Assembly: GCF_030317035.1 (NCBI RefSeq)
Contig: NZ_JASZYK010000019.1
Location: forward strand, 61,475-125,474
DNA from: Variovorax sp. J22G73
Lineage (GTDB): Bacteria > Pseudomonadota > Gammaproteobacteria > Burkholderiales > Burkholderiaceae_C
Length of the DNA stretch: 64,000 bases
Direction of reading: 5' to 3'
Part shown: piece after piece, positions 53,187-61,817 of the stretch
Numbering within the stretch: the stretch's first letter is position 1
How the letters are laid out: every line of letters begins with the position of its first letter
Program-made: the position numbers and the translations under genes
The notes under the pieces: generated by a model
Database searches by the model: none
What the model saw: only the letters and a program-made list of their open reading frames with translations
What the model was told of the DNA's origin: nothing

Positions 53187-53774
53187 TCATGGCAGGCGCA
53201 GGCCCTCGAAGAAGGTCTTCGACGCCTCGGCCGAAGCGGGCGTGCCCAGCACGGTGGCCTGGTAGAGCGCCACGGTGCCGTCTTTTTGCGACTGGGCGAA
53301 CCACAGGATCTGCACGGTGGGCGCGCCCTGCTTTCGCGCTTCGAGCCGCAGCGGCGCGGGCGTGGCGGTCGCGCGCTGCAGCGTTTCGGGGGTTTCCGCC
53401 AGCTGCATGTCGCTCGATTCGCCCGGTTTGACCAGCTGGGCGCGCGTGGCGGTGCGCCAGGCGGCGAGCCACGCCTCGGCCTGCGCGGGTCCGTCGGCGG
53501 AGGCATGTGCGATGGCGAAGGTGGCGCCGCCCGCGTCGCAGCCCGCCATGTCGACCTTGACCGATTCCGCGCCCAGCGGCACGGCGCGGTCCGCGCGATC
53601 GGCCTTGCAGGGCAGCAGCGCGGTCAGGCCCGCGTCGGCAACCGGCACCTCGCGCCAGTTGAAGGTGGGGCTGCACGCGGCGAGCAGCGCCGCGGCGGCC
53701 AGCACCCGCGAGGCGCAAGCGGCAAGGGAGGCGGAAGAGCTGGGAGAGCTGGAAGAGGTGGACCTGGGCGGCAT
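53187..53774 (-). CDS. Hypothetical lipoprotein
   Basis: 195 residues. After a Ser-rich start, the signal peptide ends LLAAC (Cys34). The mature part has NWREVPVADAGLTALLPCKADRA and GAPTVQILWFAQSQKDGTVALYQATVLG, a pattern of small uncharacterised betaproteobacterial envelope proteins. The start at 53774 is the first Met giving a usable signal peptide; the longer frame runs into the divergent promoter. Divergent from the thioredoxin gene. The function is unknown. Confidence 0.75.
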   Translation of the reverse strand: MPPRSTSSSSPSSSASLAACASRVLAAAALLAACSPTFNWREVPVADAGLTALLPCKADRADRAVPLGAESVKVDMAGCDAGGATFAIAHASADGPAQAEAWLAAWRTATRAQLVKPGESSDMQLAETPETLQRATATPAPLRLEARKQGAPTVQILWFAQSQKDGTVALYQATVLGTPASAEASKTFFEGLRLP

Positions 53775-53921
53775 GGGGGAGCGATTATCGGCCGGGCCGT
53801 ACCGCGCAGCGGCGCTCCAGGGGTGGGCCAGGGGCAGTGCGGTCGCGGCCAGCACGATCGGGCAGGCGGAACTAAACTAGCGCCGCTCCTGTCTGCTCCC
53901 TTTCCCCTCCCCTGTGATGCC

Positions 53922-54419
53922 ATGAAGAAATACATCGCCGCTGCCTCCGTCGTCATCGCGCTGGCTGCCGGCGTGGGCGTGTACTTCGGCTCCAGTGCCA
54001 CCGCCGCGCCGGCCTCGACCTTCGTGCTGCTCGACGGCTCGCAAAAGAGCACCGCCGACCTGAAGGGCAAGGTCACCCTGGTCAACTTCTGGGCCACGAG
54101 CTGCGTGACCTGCGTGGGCGAGATGCCCAAGGTGATCGCCACCTACGACAAGTACAAGGCGCAGGGCTACGACACCCTCGCCGTGGCCATGAGCTACGAC
54201 CCGCCGAGCTACGTGGTCAACTTCGCCGAAACGCGCATGCTGCCCTTCAAGGTCGCCATCGACAACACCGGCAGCGTGGCGCAGGCCTGGGGCGACGTGA
54301 AGCTCACGCCCACGACCTACCTGGTCAACAAGCGCGGCGAGATCGTGAAGCGCTACGTGGGCGAGCCCGATTTCGCCGAGCTGCACAAGCTGATCGAGAA
54401 GCTCCTGGCCGAGGCCTGA
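53922..54419 (+). CDS. TlpA-like periplasmic thioredoxin
   Basis: 165 residues. An N-terminal signal or anchor (MKKYIAAASVVIALAAGVGV) precedes a thioredoxin fold with the active site NFWATSCVTCVGEMP (Cys61, Cys64) and the cis-proline turn TPTTYLVN. This CVTC pair suits a reductase of the TlpA/ResA group that keeps periplasmic thiols reduced. It is followed by a terminator. Confidence 0.92.
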   Translation: MKKYIAAASVVIALAAGVGVYFGSSATAAPASTFVLLDGSQKSTADLKGKVTLVNFWATSCVTCVGEMPKVIATYDKYKAQGYDTLAVAMSYDPPSYVVNFAETRMLPFKVAIDNTGSVAQAWGDVKLTPTTYLVNKRGEIVKRYVGEPDFAELHKLIEKLLAEA

Positions 54420-54453
54420 TCGCTCGCCCTTTCCCTTCTCGTTTCCCTGCCCG

Positions 54454-54485
54454 AAGGCGCTCTTGAAGGAGCGCCTTTGCTTTTT
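54454..54485 (+). terminator. Terminator of the TlpA-like gene
   Basis: AAGGCGCTC and GAGCGCCTT arms around TTGAAG, then TGC and a T-run. It lies 35 bp after the stop. Confidence 0.9.
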
Positions 54486-54634
54486 GGGTTACGGAGCTTT
54501 GGTGGGAGAAAGATGCCGTCGATCGCGGCGCAGGCATGGCCTCGCCGGCGCATAGCAACAACCCGAAGCAGCCTGGGGCCCGGACTTTGCTAAATTGCGC
54601 CTTCCGCAGCATCGCGCGCTCCGCGCCTTTCTCG

Positions 54635-54796
54635 ATGACCGATTCCCCAGTGGCCGCCTTTCCGGCGGCTTCCGGTGCCAGAGCTCTCGCCCCGTTCGTC
54701 ACTGGCCGCGACCATGCCGCGCTTCCCTTGCTGGCGCTGCCGCTGTGCGCGTCCTGCAAGGGGTCGGGCCGTCGGGCCTCTTCCTTGCGCCTATGA
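54635..54796 (+). CDS. Possible small ORF upstream of the acetyltransferase
   Basis: 53 codons beginning MTDSPVAAFPAASG and containing LPLCASCKG. Its stop overlaps the GNAT start as ATGA. An extended -10-like TGCTAAATT (54588-54596) lies upstream. No family is recognised. The region 54486-54792 otherwise holds nothing clear; this may be the leader of the acetyltransferase mRNA rather than a gene. Confidence 0.35.
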   Translation: MTDSPVAAFPAASGARALAPFVTGRDHAALPLLALPLCASCKGSGRRASSLRL

Positions 54797-55380
54797 GCTT
54801 TTCCGTCTCCCGCCCCCTGCCGCTGTCGGCCATGCCGGCCGTCGTGCTGATCGTGCCCGAGGAGCAGCACGAGATCGACGCCACGCGCGCGATCTTCCGC
54901 GACTACGCGGGCTCGCTGGGCATTGACCTCGATTTCCAGGATTTCGACGGCGAACTGGCCGGTCTGCCCGGCGACTACGCCGAGCCGCGTGGCACCTTGC
55001 TGCTGGCGCTGGTCGACGCGGCGAATGTGAAGGAAGACGCCGGCCGCCAGGCGCCGACGTTGAAGCGCGCCGACGGCACGCTGGCGCACGTGGCGGGCTG
55101 CTGCGCACTGCGCCCACTGGACAACGTGGACCACGTCAACGCCGCGGAAATGAAGCGCCTGTACGTGCGCCCGGGTTTTCGCGGACTGGGCCTCGGCCGG
55201 CAGCTGGCCGAGGCGATCCTGGATGCCGCACGCGGCGCCGGCTACGGCTGCGTGCTGCTCGACACCCTCGACGACATGGAGTCCGCCCGCGCCCTCTACG
55301 AGGACCTGGGCTTCGCCGAGGTGCCGCGCTACTATCACAACCCCGTTGCCGGGGCGCATTACCTGAAGGCGGAGCTCTAG
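54793..55380 (+). CDS. GNAT family N-acetyltransferase
   Basis: 195 residues. The acetyl-CoA loop is MKRLYVRPGFRGLGLGRQLAEAIL, and motif B is LDTLDDMESARALYEDLGFAEVPRYYHNP. It is similar to acetyltransferases of small molecules; the substrate is unknown. The start MSFSVSRP at 54793 overlaps the small upstream ORF. A second Met at MPAVVLIVPEE could also be used. Confidence 0.87.
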   Translation: MSFSVSRPLPLSAMPAVVLIVPEEQHEIDATRAIFRDYAGSLGIDLDFQDFDGELAGLPGDYAEPRGTLLLALVDAANVKEDAGRQAPTLKRADGTLAHVAGCCALRPLDNVDHVNAAEMKRLYVRPGFRGLGLGRQLAEAILDAARGAGYGCVLLDTLDDMESARALYEDLGFAEVPRYYHNPVAGAHYLKAEL

Positions 55381-55412
55381 AGCTCTAGCTGGCTGGCTGG
55401 CCGCCCGCAGGC

Positions 55413-55919
55413 TCAGCCGCGGGCTTGCGCCAGCAGCGTGTCTGCGTCGCTGACTTCGAACTTGCCCGGGCCTTCGACGTTGAGCGTCGCGACCTTGCCG
55501 TCCTTCACGAGCATCGAATAGCGGTTGCTGCGCACGCCCATGCCGCGGCCGGTCAGGTCAAGCGTGAGGCCGGTGGCCTTGGCGAAATCGGCGCTGCCGT
55601 CGGCCAGCATGCGCACCTTGGCGCCGGTCTTCTGGTCGCGCGCCCAGGCGCCCATCACGAAGGCGTCGTTCACGCTCACGCACCAGATCTCGTCCACACC
55701 GGCGGCCTTGAAGTCGTCGAAGTGCTGCACATAGCCCGGCACGTGCTTGGCCGAGCAGGTTGGCGTGAAGGCGCCGGGCAGCGCGAACAGCGCAATGGTC
55801 TTGCCCGCCGATGCCTTGGTCACGTCGACCGCGTTCGGGCCGATGCTGCAGCCCTCGCCCTCGACTTCGGAATATTCCTGCAGGGTGGCCGAGGGAAGGG
55901 TGTCGCCGACTTTGATCAT
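55413..55919 (-). CDS. Peroxiredoxin (Prx5 type)
   Basis: 168 residues. The peroxidatic cysteine is Cys55 in LPGAFTPTCSAKHVPGY; other cysteines are Cys24 and Cys80. The family reduces hydrogen peroxide and organic peroxides with thiols such as glutaredoxin. It lies downstream of the rpsQ terminator and is probably transcribed separately. Confidence 0.94.
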   Translation of the reverse strand: MIKVGDTLPSATLQEYSEVEGEGCSIGPNAVDVTKASAGKTIALFALPGAFTPTCSAKHVPGYVQHFDDFKAAGVDEIWCVSVNDAFVMGAWARDQKTGAKVRMLADGSADFAKATGLTLDLTGRGMGVRSNRYSMLVKDGKVATLNVEGPGKFEVSDADTLLAQARG

Positions 55920-55931
55920 GTAAGTGCTCCG

Positions 55932-55966
55932 GAAAAAGAAAAACGGCCCACATTGTGGGCCGTTTT
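55932..55966 (-). terminator. Terminator ending the S10 operon after rpsQ
   Basis: AAAACGGCCCAC and GTGGGCCGTTTT arms around ATT, with a long T-rich run on the minus strand just beyond. It lies 35 bp after the rpsQ stop, so transcription of the ribosomal genes stops here rather than passing into rplN. Confidence 0.9.
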
Positions 55967-56001
55967 CAGGTGGGCTGTCTCGAGCCGGGTATCCGGTCTG
56001 C

Positions 56002-56277
56002 TTAGACCAGGACAGCCTTCTCGACCAAGCGGGTCACAACCCAGTTCTTGGTCTTCGAGATCGGACGGCTTTCCGTGATCTCGATGGTGTCGCCCAGCTT
56101 GTACTCGCCCTTTTCGTCATGGGCGTGGTACTTGCTCGTCTTGGCCACGATCTTGCCGTAGAGCTCGTGCTTCACACGGCGCTCGACCAGCACGGTCACG
56201 GTCTTGGCACGCTTGTCGCTGACCACCTTGCCGATCAAGGTGCGCTTGAGGGATTTTTTAGGTTCCGTCATGTTCAC
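56002..56277 (-). CDS. rpsQ: 30S ribosomal protein S17
   Basis: 91 residues. RTLIGKVVSDKRAKTVTVLVERRVKHELYGK and the GDTIEITESRPISKTKNW end match S17. It is the last gene of the S10 operon here; rplN is not next to it. Confidence 0.97.
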   Translation of the reverse strand: MNMTEPKKSLKRTLIGKVVSDKRAKTVTVLVERRVKHELYGKIVAKTSKYHAHDEKGEYKLGDTIEITESRPISKTKNWVVTRLVEKAVLV

Positions 56278-56280
56278 TCC

Positions 56281-56532
56281 TTACTTGGCGGCGGGGGTTT
56301 CTTGCTGCTTCTGAGCAAGAATGGTCTTGGCGCGAGCGATGTCGCGGCGCGTCACGCGCAGCGTCGAGGTGTTCGACAGCTGTTGCGTGGCCTTCTGCAT
56401 GCGCAGGCCGAAATGGGCCTTCTGCAGTTCCTTGACTTCGGTCTTCAGCTCTGCGACGTCCTTCGTGCGCAGGGTTGCAGCCTTGGTCACCTTGGCCGGA
56501 GCCGCGGTTTCTTTTTTCTTACGGGTTGCCAT
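56281..56532 (-). CDS. rpmC: 50S ribosomal protein L29
   Basis: 83 residues. The core from about 25 (VAELKTEVKELQKAHFGLRMQKATQQLSNTS) matches L29. An extra basic N-terminus (MATRKKKETAAPAKVTKAA) makes it longer than the E. coli protein. It begins 13 bp after rplP. Confidence 0.95.
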   Translation of the reverse strand: MATRKKKETAAPAKVTKAATLRTKDVAELKTEVKELQKAHFGLRMQKATQQLSNTSTLRVTRRDIARAKTILAQKQQETPAAK

Positions 56533-56545
56533 CAGTGTTCTCCTC

Positions 56546-56962
56546 TCAGGCGCCGAGCTGGCGAGCGACGAACGTCGTGCGCAGCGGAAGCTTGGCGGCG
56601 GCCAGGCGGAACGCTTCGCGGGCGAGTTCTTCGGGCACGCCGACGATCTCGAACACGATCTTGCCGGGCTGGATTTCGGCGACGTAGTACTCGGGGTTGC
56701 CCTTACCGTTACCCATCCGCACTTCAGCGGGCTTGGTAGAGATGGGCTTGTCCGGGAACACGCGGATCCAGATACGGCCACCGCGCTTCACGTGACGCGA
56801 AATCGCGCGACGAGCGGCTTCGATCTGGCGTGCCGTGAGGCGGCCGCGATCGGTGCATTTGAGACCGAAATCACCGAACGCAACCGAGTTACCCGTGGTT
56901 GCGACGCCGGTGTTGCGGCCCTTTTGTTCCTTGCGGAACTTTCTGCGTGCAGGTTGCAGCAT
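56546..56962 (-). CDS. rplP: 50S ribosomal protein L16
   Basis: 138 residues. MLQPARRKFRKEQKGRN and GGRIWIRVFPDKPISTKPAEVRMGNGKG are L16 signatures. Located between rpsC and rpmC. Confidence 0.97.
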   Translation of the reverse strand: MLQPARRKFRKEQKGRNTGVATTGNSVAFGDFGLKCTDRGRLTARQIEAARRAISRHVKRGGRIWIRVFPDKPISTKPAEVRMGNGKGNPEYYVAEIQPGKIVFEIVGVPEELAREAFRLAAAKLPLRTTFVARQLGA

Positions 56963-57014
56963 GTTTTATTACTCCGTGAGAGCCCCAGGCGCTTTCGCGC
57001 CCGGGAGCGACCGA

Positions 57015-57926
57015 TTACTCGGTCTTGGCACCGTCCGCTGCTGCAGCGGGCGCGGCTTTGCGGACGCGCTTAACGGCGGGTTTCGAGTCTGCACCGGCAC
57101 CGCCGGTTGCTTCTGCGGGCTTGTCGCTGCCATCGGCGGGAGCGGTGTTGCCACCGATCGGGCCACGGCCGCCGGCACGGGGGCCGGGACCACGACGGTC
57201 GCCACCCGGACGGTCGCCAGGGCGACCATCACGGCGGGGACCACGCGGACGACGTTCTTCTTCAGGACGCGGCGTTTCGACGGCCGGCAGGTCGTTGCGA
57301 CCCAGCGTGTCGCCCTTGTAGACCCAGACCTTGACGCCGATGACGCCGTACGTGGTCTTGGCTTCCGAGGTGCCGTAGTCGATGTCGGCGCGCAGGGTAT
57401 GAAGCGGCACGCGGCCTTCGCGGTACCACTCGGTACGTGCGATCTCGATGCCGTTCAGGCGGCCAGCGGACATGATCTTGATGCCCAGGGCACCCAGACG
57501 CATGGCGTTTTGCATGGCGCGCTTCATGGCGCGGCGGAACATGATCCGCTTTTCGAGCTGCTGCGTGATGCTGTCGGCGATCAGTTGCGCATCGATTTCG
57601 GGCTTGCGCACTTCTTCGATGTTGACTGCAACCGGCACGCCGAGCTGCTTGCCCAGTTCGCGCTTGAGGTTCTCGATGTCTTCGCCCTTCTTGCCGATCA
57701 CGACGCCCGGACGTGCCGAGTAGATCGTGATGCGTGCGTTCTTGGCGGGACGCTCGATCATGACGCGCGACACCGAAGCGTTCTTCAGCTTCTTCTTCAG
57801 GTATTCGCGAACCTTGATGTCTTCGGCCAGCATGCCCGCGAAATCGCGGTCGCTTGCGTACCAACGGCTGGACCAGTTACGGGTAACCGCAAGGCGGAAC
57901 CCGGTTGGGTGGATTTTCTGTCCCAT
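57015..57926 (-). CDS. rpsC: 30S ribosomal protein S3
   Basis: 303 residues. The KH and C-terminal domains are complete (GQKIHPTGFRLAVTRNW; RPGVVIGKKGEDIENLKREL; GVIGVKVWVYKGD). After about 215 there is an 85-residue Arg/Gly/Pro- and Ala-rich tail absent from E. coli S3 (233 residues). The start MGQKIHPT at 57926 is used. Confidence 0.97.
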   Translation of the reverse strand: MGQKIHPTGFRLAVTRNWSSRWYASDRDFAGMLAEDIKVREYLKKKLKNASVSRVMIERPAKNARITIYSARPGVVIGKKGEDIENLKRELGKQLGVPVAVNIEEVRKPEIDAQLIADSITQQLEKRIMFRRAMKRAMQNAMRLGALGIKIMSAGRLNGIEIARTEWYREGRVPLHTLRADIDYGTSEAKTTYGVIGVKVWVYKGDTLGRNDLPAVETPRPEEERRPRGPRRDGRPGDRPGGDRRGPGPRAGGRGPIGGNTAPADGSDKPAEATGGAGADSKPAVKRVRKAAPAAAADGAKTE

Positions 57927-57943
57927 ATTTCTTCCAGGCCTTC

Positions 57944-58276
57944 TTAGTTGCCAACCGTCACGTACACATGGCACGTGGGCTTGCTGATGCGATTGCCGCG
58001 ACCCTTGGCCCGCGCGGTGAAGCGCTTGAGCGTTGCACCTTGCTCGACGTAGATGGTCTTGACCTTCAGCTCGTCGATGTCGGCACCGTCGTTGTGCTCG
58101 GCGTTGGCGATAGCCGACTCCAGCACCTTCTTGATGATCACAGCGGCCTTTTTCTGCGTGAACTGCAGAACGTTGAGCGCTTGATCGACCTTCTTGCCGC
58201 GGATCAGGTCCGCGACCAGACGGCCCTTGTCGACCGACAGGCGGACACCGCGGAGGACTGCACGTGTTTCAGACAT
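57944..58276 (-). CDS. rplV: 50S ribosomal protein L22
   Basis: 110 residues. GVRLSVDKGRLVADLIRGKKVDQALNVL and the C-terminal AKGRGNRISKPTCHVYVTV match L22. Confidence 0.97.
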   Translation of the reverse strand: MSETRAVLRGVRLSVDKGRLVADLIRGKKVDQALNVLQFTQKKAAVIIKKVLESAIANAEHNDGADIDELKVKTIYVEQGATLKRFTARAKGRGNRISKPTCHVYVTVGN

Positions 58277-58285
58277 GGTCGTTCC

Positions 58286-58564
58286 TTACTTCTTCTGGAC
58301 TTTTTTGTCCGCGGGGTGCCCCTTGAACGTGCGCGTGAGCGCAAATTCGCCGAGCTTGTGGCCGACCATCTGGTCGGTGATGTACACGGGCACGTGTTGC
58401 TTGCCGTTGTGCACAGCGATGGTCAGACCGATGAATTCGGGCAGGACCATCGAGCGGCGCGACCAGGTCTTGATCGGCTTCTTGTCCTTGGTCGTCACGG
58501 CCTTGTCGGCCTTGGCCACCAGGTGGTGGTCGACGAAAGGACCCTTTTTGAGAGAGCGAGTCAT
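58286..58564 (-). CDS. rpsS: 30S ribosomal protein S19
   Basis: 92 residues. RSLKKGPFVDHHLVAKA and KLGEFALTRTFKGHPADKK are S19 signatures. Confidence 0.97.
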   Translation of the reverse strand: MTRSLKKGPFVDHHLVAKADKAVTTKDKKPIKTWSRRSMVLPEFIGLTIAVHNGKQHVPVYITDQMVGHKLGEFALTRTFKGHPADKKVQKK

Positions 58565-58574
58565 TGGCTATCCC

Positions 58575-59399
58575 TTACTTCTTGCGACGCGACACGATGA
58601 AGACCTGCGTGCGCTTGTTGTTACGGGTGCGATAGCCCTTGGTCAGATTGCCCCATGGGTCGACAGGATGGCGGCCTTCGCCAGTCTTGCCTTCGCCGCC
58701 ACCGTGCGGGTGGTCGACCGGGTTCATCACGACGCCGCGAACGGTCGGGCGAATGCCCTTCCAGCGCTTGGCGCCGGCCTTGCCGAGTTGGCGCAGGCTG
58801 TGCTCTTCGTTGGCCACTTCGCCGATGGTTGCGCGGCATTCGATGTGGATGCGACGCACCTCACCCGAACGCATGCGGACCTGGGCGTAGACGCCTTCGC
58901 GAGCCAGCAGCGTGGCCGACGTGCCGGCCGAACGCGCGATCTGCGCGCCCTTGCCGGGTTGCAGTTCGATGCAGTGGATCGTCGAGCCGACCGGGATGTT
59001 GCGGATCGGCAGGGTGTTGCCGGCGCGGATCGGGGCTTCGGCGCCCGACAGCAGCGTTGCACCAGCTTCCAGACCGCGCGGGGCGATGATGTAGCGGCGC
59101 TCGCCGTCGGCGTAGCAGACCAGAGCGATGTGGGCGGTGCGGTTCGGGTCGTACTCGATGCGTTCGACCTTGGCCGGGATGCCGTCCTTGTTGCGCACGA
59201 AGTCGACAACGCGGTAGTGGTGCTTGGAACCACCGCCACGGTGACGGATCGTGATGTGACCGTTGTTGTTACGGCCGGCCTTCTGGAACTGGGGTTCCAG
59301 CAGGGCTGCGTGAGGAGCACCCTTGAACAGGTGATCACGCGAAATCTTCACCGCGCCGCGTTGGCCCGGCGAAGTGGGTTTCATCTTGATGACGGCCAT
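58575..59399 (-). CDS. rplB: 50S ribosomal protein L2
   Basis: 274 residues. NNNGHITIRHRGGGSKHHYR and the peptidyl-transferase loop GVVMNPVDHPHGGGEGKTGEG match L2. Confidence 0.97.
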   Translation of the reverse strand: MAVIKMKPTSPGQRGAVKISRDHLFKGAPHAALLEPQFQKAGRNNNGHITIRHRGGGSKHHYRVVDFVRNKDGIPAKVERIEYDPNRTAHIALVCYADGERRYIIAPRGLEAGATLLSGAEAPIRAGNTLPIRNIPVGSTIHCIELQPGKGAQIARSAGTSATLLAREGVYAQVRMRSGEVRRIHIECRATIGEVANEEHSLRQLGKAGAKRWKGIRPTVRGVVMNPVDHPHGGGEGKTGEGRHPVDPWGNLTKGYRTRNNKRTQVFIVSRRKK

Positions 59400-59401
59400 G
59401 A

Positions 59402-59737
59402 TTAAGCGCCTTCCCCGACGAGGTTGAGCTCTTGACCCGGCTTCAGGGTCACATAGGCCTTGCGAACGTTGTCGCGGCGGCCGATGGACTTGCCAAAGCG
59501 CTTGGTCTTGCCCTTGGTGTTGAGCACCGACACGCCCTGGACTTCGACCTTGAACATCAGTTCGACAGCGGCCTTGATCTCGGGCTTGGTGGCGTCTTGC
59601 AGCACCTTGAAAGTGACAGCGTTCGACTTTTCGCCGACCATCGTGGCCTTTTCGGACACGATCGGGGCGACCAGCACCGCCATCAGGCGGCCTTCTTCGA
59701 ACGTACGTTCAGCGGCGGTAGGGTTCACGCGGCTCAT
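59402..59737 (-). CDS. rplW: 50S ribosomal protein L23
   Basis: 111 residues if begun at the ATG at 59737, which overlaps the rplD stop as ATGA; that coupling favours the long form. The core VLVAPIVSEKATMVGEKSNAVTF matches L23. A shorter start at MAVLVAPIV (93 residues) is possible. Confidence 0.92.
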   Translation of the reverse strand: MSRVNPTAAERTFEEGRLMAVLVAPIVSEKATMVGEKSNAVTFKVLQDATKPEIKAAVELMFKVEVQGVSVLNTKGKTKRFGKSIGRRDNVRKAYVTLKPGQELNLVGEGA

Positions 59738-60354
59738 GCGAACATCTCCTTGAGCTTGTCGACGGCACCCTTGGTGACCAGCACCTTCTTGTAGTGAACC
59801 AGCGACACCGGATCGGCGTAACGGGGTTCGACCACGAGGATGTTGACCAGGTTGCGCGAGGCAAGGTACAGGTTTTCGTCGACTTCTTCGGCGATCACGA
59901 GCACGGACTCGAGATTCATCGCCTTGAAACGGGCTGCCAGCGGCTTCGTCTTGGGCGAATCCACGGTCAGCGAATCCACCACGGCCAGACGGCCTTCGCG
60001 AGCGAGCTGCGAGAAGATGGCGGCCATGCCGGCGCGGTACATCTTCTTGTTGATCTTCTGCGAGAAGTTTTCGTCAGGCATGTTCGGGAAGATGCGGCCA
60101 CCCCCGCGCCACAGCGGCGAGGACGTCATACCGGCACGGGCGCGGCCCGTTCCCTTTTGCTTGAAAGGCTTCTTGGTCGAGTGCTTGACCTGCTCGCGGT
60201 CCTTCTGGGCGCGCGTGCCTTGGCGGGCATTGGCCTGGAATGCAACGACGATCTGGTGGACCAGGTCTTCGTTGTAGTCACGGCCGAACACGGTTTCAGG
60301 GGCGTCGTACTTCGACGCGGCCTGGCCTTGTTCGTTCAGGAGTTCGAGTTCCAT
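59734..60354 (-). CDS. rplD: 50S ribosomal protein L4
   Basis: 206 residues. Signatures include TRAQKDREQVKHSTKKPFKQKGTGRARAG and FPNMPDENFSQKINKKMYR. Its start overlaps the rplC stop by one base. Confidence 0.97.
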   Translation of the reverse strand: MELELLNEQGQAASKYDAPETVFGRDYNEDLVHQIVVAFQANARQGTRAQKDREQVKHSTKKPFKQKGTGRARAGMTSSPLWRGGGRIFPNMPDENFSQKINKKMYRAGMAAIFSQLAREGRLAVVDSLTVDSPKTKPLAARFKAMNLESVLVIAEEVDENLYLASRNLVNILVVEPRYADPVSLVHYKKVLVTKGAVDKLKEMFA

Positions 60355-61034
60355 TACTTCGCTCCTTCAGCCGCTTGCGGCTTGGCCTTGATGGCGGGAC
60401 GCACGGTGACGAAGCCACCCTTCGAACCCGGAATCGCGCCCTTGATGAGCAGCAGTTGACGTGCTTCGTCGATGCGGAACACGTCGAGGTTTTGCGTCGT
60501 GCGCGTGACGTCGCCGAGGTGGCCCGTCATGCGCTTGCCGGGGAACACGCGACCGGGGTCTTGTGCCATGCCGATCGAGCCGGGAACGTTGTGCGAACGG
60601 CTGTTACCGTGCGACGCGCGTTGCGAGCTCATGTTGTGACGCTTGATCGTGCCTGCGAAGCCCTTGCCGATGGAGGTGCCTTGCACGTCCACCTTCTGGC
60701 CCACGGAAAACACGCTGCTCGCCGCGATCACGCCGCCAGCCTTGTGCTGACCTGCGGTATCTGCGGTAACGCGGAATTCCTGGATGATTTCGCCTGCTTC
60801 GACACCTGCCTTGGCGAGGTGGCCGGCTTGGGGCTTGGTCACGCGCGATGCTTTGCGCGAACCGAACGTCACCTGCAGGGCGACGTAGCCATCGGTCTCT
60901 TGGGACTTGATCTGGGTCACACGGTTGTTGGACACATCCACCACCGTGACAGGAACTGCGTCCCCGTCATCGGTGAAGAGACGCATCATCCCCACCTTGC
61001 GGCCCAGCAACCCGAGGGAGTTGCTCAGACTCAT
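60354..61034 (-). CDS. rplC: 50S ribosomal protein L3
   Basis: 226 residues. LLGRKVGMMRLF, KGFAGTIKRHNMSSQRASHGNSRSH and GQDPGRVFPGKRMTGHLG-type segments match L3 (read here as GMAQDPGRVFPGKRM). The start MSLSNSLG at 61034 is used. It begins the main ribosomal block here because rpsJ is separated from it by two other genes. Confidence 0.96.
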   Translation of the reverse strand: MSLSNSLGLLGRKVGMMRLFTDDGDAVPVTVVDVSNNRVTQIKSQETDGYVALQVTFGSRKASRVTKPQAGHLAKAGVEAGEIIQEFRVTADTAGQHKAGGVIAASSVFSVGQKVDVQGTSIGKGFAGTIKRHNMSSQRASHGNSRSHNVPGSIGMAQDPGRVFPGKRMTGHLGDVTRTTQNLDVFRIDEARQLLLIKGAIPGSKGGFVTVRPAIKAKPQAAEGAK

Positions 61035-61133
61035 ATGTTTTCTCCAAAAATGGAAATCCTCTTCCGCCACTGCCACTTCAATTGGCAACAGCGTTTGCCA
61101 GATTTCTCCGGCTACGGAAGAAGGTTGATAAAT

Positions 61134-61175
61134 CTCTGCCCAAACAACACCCTTGCGGACGCAACAAGGGCAGAG
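61134..61175 (-). promoter_or_regulatory. Leader of the rplC operon with competing stem-loops
   Basis: On the minus strand an outer pairing CTCTGCCC / GGGCAGAG encloses a sequence whose CCCTTG can instead pair with CAAGGG. The CCC is shared, so the two forms exclude each other. It lies about 100 bp upstream of the L3 start within the 5' leader, which is a typical place for ribosomal autogenous control. Confidence 0.5.
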
Positions 61176-61181
61176 CCAGCG

Positions 61182-61187
61182 ATTATA
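61182..61187 (-). promoter_or_regulatory. -10 element of the rplC promoter
   Basis: Perfect TATAAT on the minus strand, with TTGCGC 18 bp upstream as a weak -35. It would give a leader of about 140 nt for the rplC-rpsQ operon. Confidence 0.6.
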
Positions 61188-61254
61188 GCCCGCGGTGCGG
61201 GCATGGCGCAAGTGCCACTGTTCAGCCTGTGCAGCAGGCCTCGAAGACCCTGTT

Positions 61255-61800
61255 TCAGGGCTTTTTGGCGGGTGCCTTTGGCTCTTGGGCAGGCATCGAA
61301 ATGACCTTTTCACCGTCCGGCGACGGTTTCATCTCGCCCGCTGGCTTGGTGGCCGGCGCGGCCGAACCCGTCTGGATGGGGATGGCCACGATGCTCATGG
61401 CACCGTTCTGCGTCACGAAGACGTTCAGATAGGCCAGGCCGTCGCCGCTGCTCGTCACCGTGGCGGTGGCGGTCGTGCGCTGGCCGGCGGGCAACGCGAA
61501 GCTGCTCTTCGTGGCCAGGGTCAGGCCTGCGTCGGTCGTCAGGCGCACCGTGGCGCCGGCTGGGTCGGTCACGCCATCGAACTGCAAGAAAACCGAGGCC
61601 TGACGACCGGCCTGCGCCGCTGCTTCGACCCGGTACTGGATTGCAACGCCCGAACCATTGGGCTTGCGCGCCGCGACCGTCAGAGAGGCATGGCGGTCGC
61701 TGCGTGCTGCCGGCACGCCGTCTGCACAGGCAGAGCCGGCGACGCCGAAAAACGCCAGCCAGGCCATGGCGGCGAACGTGGAGCGGGAATGGAGTTTCAT
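61255..61800 (-). CDS. Secreted hypothetical protein between rpsJ and rplC
   Basis: 181 residues with a signal peptide (about 1-26, cleavage after ACA). The rest is a single beta-rich region (SVFLQFDGVTDPAGATVRLTTDAGLTL; VTSSGDGLAYLNVFV) of immunoglobulin-like character and a Pro/Lys-rich tail. No named family. It is 17 bp downstream of the metalloprotease-like gene and is probably its partner. The function is unknown. Confidence 0.75.
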   Translation of the reverse strand: MKLHSRSTFAAMAWLAFFGVAGSACADGVPAARSDRHASLTVAARKPNGSGVAIQYRVEAAAQAGRQASVFLQFDGVTDPAGATVRLTTDAGLTLATKSSFALPAGQRTTATATVTSSGDGLAYLNVFVTQNGAMSIVAIPIQTGSAAPATKPAGEMKPSPDGEKVISMPAQEPKAPAKKP

Positions 61801-61817
61801 GGCGGTCTTCCCCACGG

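Noticed and set aside
54536..54634. Longer start for the small ORF before the acetyltransferase
   Set aside because: It would begin upstream of the possible promoter and adds no recognisable sequence.
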